Source: Firmicutes bacterium CAG:341
Lineage (GTDB): Bacteria; Bacillota; Clostridia; Oscillospirales; Acutalibacteraceae
Assembly (NCBI GenBank): GCA_000434995.1
Contig: FR895295.1
Location: 1 to 7,217 of the forward strand
Length of the DNA: 7,217 nt
Direction of reading: 5' to 3'
Shown: positions 5,580-7,217 of the stretch, in pieces
How positions within the stretch are numbered: the first letter of the stretch is position 1
Layout of the letters: each line of letters begins with the position of its first letter
Program-made: the position numbers and the translations under genes
Notes under the pieces: generated by a model
Told to the model about the DNA's origin: nothing
What the model saw: only the letters and a program-made list of their open reading frames with translations
The model's database searches: none

Positions 5580-6989
5580 AGCAGCAGCTTTAACTGTTAA
5601 AGCTTTCTTTGCTGCTTTGAGTGAAGAAATCTTGAAAGTCTTTTTCTTGATTGACTTTGTGATTGTGTTACCGCAGAGTGGGCAAGTGCTAATCTTTTTA
5701 CCCTTTGCAAATACTGTTGCAGGTACTGTTGTTACAACATAAGCGTGTGGGCATCCTTTTGTCATATCATAGTATGCAATACCGTTGATAGCAGCATAAT
5801 TTGCAGCTTCAACAGATTTACCGCCCATTACAAAACCGTCAGCAAGAACGTTTGTTGTATCATAAGGGTCAGCTGTGTTAGTATCAAAGCTTTCAACATA
5901 GCCGAATGCATAATTTCCGATGCTTACTACTGAAGCAGGAAGAACAGCAGCCTTGAGTGCTGTGTTGTAGAATGCATAACGGCCTATTTTTTTAACGCCT
6001 TCATTAAATGTTACGCTTGAAAGTGCAGAGCAACCGCTGAATGCACTTTCGCCGATAGTCTTAACAGATGCAGGAATAACTACATTGTTAAGAGCTGAAC
6101 AGCCGCTGAATGCACCTGATTCAATTTTTTCAACATTTGCAAGGTTAACTGATGCAAGTGTTTTAATATCACTTAAACCGTCAACTGATTTAACATTTGG
6201 TGAAAGTGTAAGTGATGTGATTTTCTCATTGTTTGAGCCTTCAAATTTTTCAACAGGGATAGTGTTGTTTACAAAATTAGGAACAACAACATCTTTAGCT
6301 GCACCTACATAGCTTACATAAGCAACAGGTGTAGTAATGTTTTTGTCTTCGCTATTATTAAATGATTTTTTGCTTACTGTTTTTTCTTGAATGTCTACAT
6401 AAAAATCAGATGGTGTGATTTTGAGTGTAGCACTGCCGATAATATGATTTTCGCTACCGCTAACCAAATTAGATTCAGAACTTGTGTAAGCACTAATATA
6501 ATATGTATGACCACCTGTAAGTTGTACTGTTTCTAAAGCGTCATAATATCCTTTTGTTTCTACCGGTGCGCTGCTTGCTGATGCTTGTGTCCAATCTATG
6601 CTGTAAGATTGAGGTGCACTTACATAAGCGACATTTTCACTAAACTCGTTAGTAGTAGCATTATAGCTTTTGCTTATGCTGACGTTTGCTTGGTCTACTC
6701 TTTCAGCACCCGTAGTATAATTTGCACTGTAAGTACCATCTGTGCTTTTATAAATCGGTTTGCTTGCTAATGTAACAGCATAGTAACCTGTTGTTGCAGG
6801 TGTGAATGAATAGTAGCTGTTACCATTCACTTGGTTGTCTTTAACAGTGGCAACAATAGCTTGTGATGTGCCGGTCATCGGTGTGATGACTTTTTTCTCA
6901 GCAGCTAAAGCAGATGTTCCGGTTAATAAACTGGAAGCAACCATTACTGATGCTAATGCAAAAGACATTGTCTTTTTTGCAAAATTCAT
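5355..6989 (-). CDS. Secreted BspA-type LRR protein with C-terminal Fn3-like domain (first of pair)
   Basis: This exported protein has 544 residues from the ATG at 6989, chosen because AAGGAGG lies 8 nt upstream. An in-frame TTG at 7007 would sit at the ribosome site itself and is rejected. A signal peptide spans 1 to about 30 (end TSALAA). Residues about 40-195 form a beta-rich, Ser/Thr/Tyr-rich region with SFTPATTGYY and LTGGHTYYISAY, PPC-like. The LRR_5 block (about 232-365) shows clear repeats: VEKIESGAFSGCSALNNVVI, VKTIGESAFSGCSALSSVTF, VKKIGRYAFYNTALKAAVL, VVSIGNYAF. A knuckle with C413, H415, C436 and C439 (CPLCG) precedes the Lys-rich Fn3-like tail (about 451-544). No sortase motif is present. 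The basic tail could hold it to the anionic wall, which is an inference. It heads the operon and has its own strong promoter. A surface adhesion or substrate-contact role is likely; the ligand is unknown. Confidence 0.9.
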   Translation of the reverse strand: MNFAKKTMSFALASVMVASSLLTGTSALAAEKKVITPMTGTSQAIVATVKDNQVNGNSYYSFTPATTGYYAVTLASKPIYKSTDGTYSANYTTGAERVDQANVSISKSYNATTNEFSENVAYVSAPQSYSIDWTQASASSAPVETKGYYDALETVQLTGGHTYYISAYTSSESNLVSGSENHIIGSATLKITPSDFYVDIQEKTVSKKSFNNSEDKNITTPVAYVSYVGAAKDVVVPNFVNNTIPVEKFEGSNNEKITSLTLSPNVKSVDGLSDIKTLASVNLANVEKIESGAFSGCSALNNVVIPASVKTIGESAFSGCSALSSVTFNEGVKKIGRYAFYNTALKAAVLPASVVSIGNYAFGYVESFDTNTADPYDTTNVLADGFVMGGKSVEAANYAAINGIAYYDMTKGCPHAYVVTTVPATVFAKGKKISTCPLCGNTITKSIKKKTFKISSLKAAKKALTVKAAAQAEMKGYQVQYSTSKKFTKKTTKTVKVATKKKLNKKIKGLKSGKKYYVRVRAYKMNGKKTVYSAWTAKKSVKVK

Positions 6990-6997
6990 TTGCAATT

Positions 6998-7004
6998 CCT
7001 CCTT
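6998..7004 (-). promoter_or_regulatory. Ribosome binding site that decides the start of the first LRR gene
   Basis: AAGGAGG on the minus strand lies 8 nt before the ATG at 6989. It places the start six codons downstream of the longest possible reading frame and leaves a standard signal peptide at the N-terminus. Confidence 0.9.
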
Positions 7005-7008
7005 CAAT

Positions 7009-7020
7009 TGCCTTTCGGCA
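7009..7020 (-). other. Small GAAA-tetraloop hairpin in the 5' UTR
   Basis: TGCC-GAAA-GGCA on the minus strand forms a 4-bp stem with a stable GNRA loop, 4 nt upstream of the ribosome site. It could modulate ribosome loading or mRNA stability. With so short a stem the call is tentative. Confidence 0.35.
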
Positions 7021-7029
7021 TATAAAAAT

Positions 7030-7061
7030 TTTTGATAGTATTATTACTTAATCTATCAAAA
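7030..7061 (-). promoter_or_regulatory. Inverted repeat at the transcription start of the LRR operon
   Basis: Perfect 9-bp arms, TTTTGATAG and CTATCAAAA, are separated by 14 bp. The upstream arm begins 2 bp after the -10 and covers the predicted start near 7057. This suits a repressor operator. As RNA only part of the stem would be transcribed, so an operator is more likely than an RNA switch. Confidence 0.4.
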
Positions 7062-7063
7062 TA

Positions 7064-7092
7064 AATATAGCATCATATGGCTTATTTGTCAA
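7064..7092 (-). promoter_or_regulatory. Sigma-A-type promoter of the LRR surface-protein operon
   Basis: On the minus strand a perfect TTGACA (7092-7087) is followed at the ideal 17 bp by TATATT (7069-7064). Transcription should start near 7057, giving a 5' UTR of about 68 nt. AT-rich sequence upstream (about 7093-7125) could act as an UP element. Confidence 0.85.
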
Positions 7093-7103
7093 TAAATTCT
7101 ATA

Positions 7104-7119
7104 AATAATAGATATTATT
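7104..7119. repeat. AT-only palindrome upstream of the LRR promoter
   Basis: AATAATA-GA-TATTATT, with 7-bp arms and a 2-bp centre, lies 11 bp upstream of the -35. It may be a regulator site or simply AT-rich promoter-proximal DNA. Base composition alone makes such palindromes fairly likely here. Confidence 0.3.
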
Positions 7120-7139
7120 GTTAACTTTGACGAATTTGA

Positions 7140-7183
7140 CAAATAAAAATAAAAGACTTTGAAGCAAGAACTGCCTCAAAGCC
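7140..7183 (-). terminator. Intrinsic terminator of the upstream gene
   Basis: On the minus strand a 12-bp stem with two G-U pairs (7183-7172 with 7166-7155) closes a 5-nt loop and is followed by UUUUAUUUUUAUUUG. The G-U pairs would be A-C or similar mismatches on the plus strand, so the structure is built for minus-strand transcripts. It ends the gene whose stop codon is at 7197-7199. Confidence 0.85.
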
Positions 7184-7196
7184 TTTTTCTCAGCTG

Positions 7197-7217
7197 TTAG
7201 CAACCGCATCCGCAGTC
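7197..7217 (-). CDS. C-terminal end of an unidentified gene (Cys-Gly-Cys tail)
   Basis: Only six codons and a TAA are inside the window; they read DCGCGC and stop. The frame is inferred from the TAA followed by a proper terminator 13 nt downstream. A terminal CxCxC pattern suggests metal or Fe-S binding or a redox tail, but the fragment is too short to assign to a family. Confidence 0.5.
   Translation of the reverse strand, partial: DCGCGC

Noticed and set aside
6990..7007. Extension of the first LRR protein by six residues from a TTG at 7007
   Set aside because: The extension codons form the AAGGAGG ribosome site itself, and the ATG at 6989 has ideal spacing and a standard signal peptide.
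6989..7057. Riboswitch or T-box in the leader of the surface operon
   Set aside because: The predicted leader is about 68 nt and contains only a 4-bp tetraloop hairpin, with no T-box sequence or anti-terminator pair.

Overview
The window is AT-rich and all recognisable genes lie on the minus strand, so they read from the high-coordinate end to the low-coordinate end. The organism looks like a low-GC Gram-positive anaerobe of the class Clostridia, probably Ruminococcus-like or a relative. This rests on strong AAGGAGG ribosome sites, TTGACA/TATAAT-type promoters, a fused FeoA-FeoB with a small Cys-rich FeoB-associated protein, and secreted BspA-type leucine-rich-repeat proteins with Lys-rich C-terminal Fn3-like domains. 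The genus is an inference from protein style, not a database match.

Layout in transcription order. (1) 7217-7140: the last six codons of an upstream gene ending in a Cys-Gly-Cys-Gly-Cys tail, followed by an intrinsic terminator. (2) 7140-3743: a well-formed promoter (TTGACA, 17 bp, TATATT) drives a two-gene operon encoding paralogous secreted surface proteins of 544 and 515 residues, 14 nt apart, closed by a strong terminator. Each has a signal peptide, an N-terminal beta-rich region, a short LRR block, a Cys/His knuckle and a nearly identical Lys-rich Fn3-like tail. (3) 3720-240: the ferrous iron operon. It holds feoAB (one fused ORF), a 45-residue FeoB-associated membrane protein overlapping it by one base, a decayed alpha/beta-hydrolase (esterase) gene, and a HAD-family phosphatase one base after it. 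A 15-bp palindrome resembling half of a DtxR/IdeR box lies in the feoAB promoter region. (4) 194-17: initiator tRNA-fMet with its own consensus promoter, encoded CCA end and a perfect 15-bp terminator.

The two main units appear independent: a cell-surface operon and an iron-uptake operon. No mobile element, CRISPR array, defence system or other plainly novel system is visible. The points most worth a second look are the paired surface proteins (conserved tail, divergent front), the candidate metal-responsive operator, and the esterase remnant inside the feo operon.
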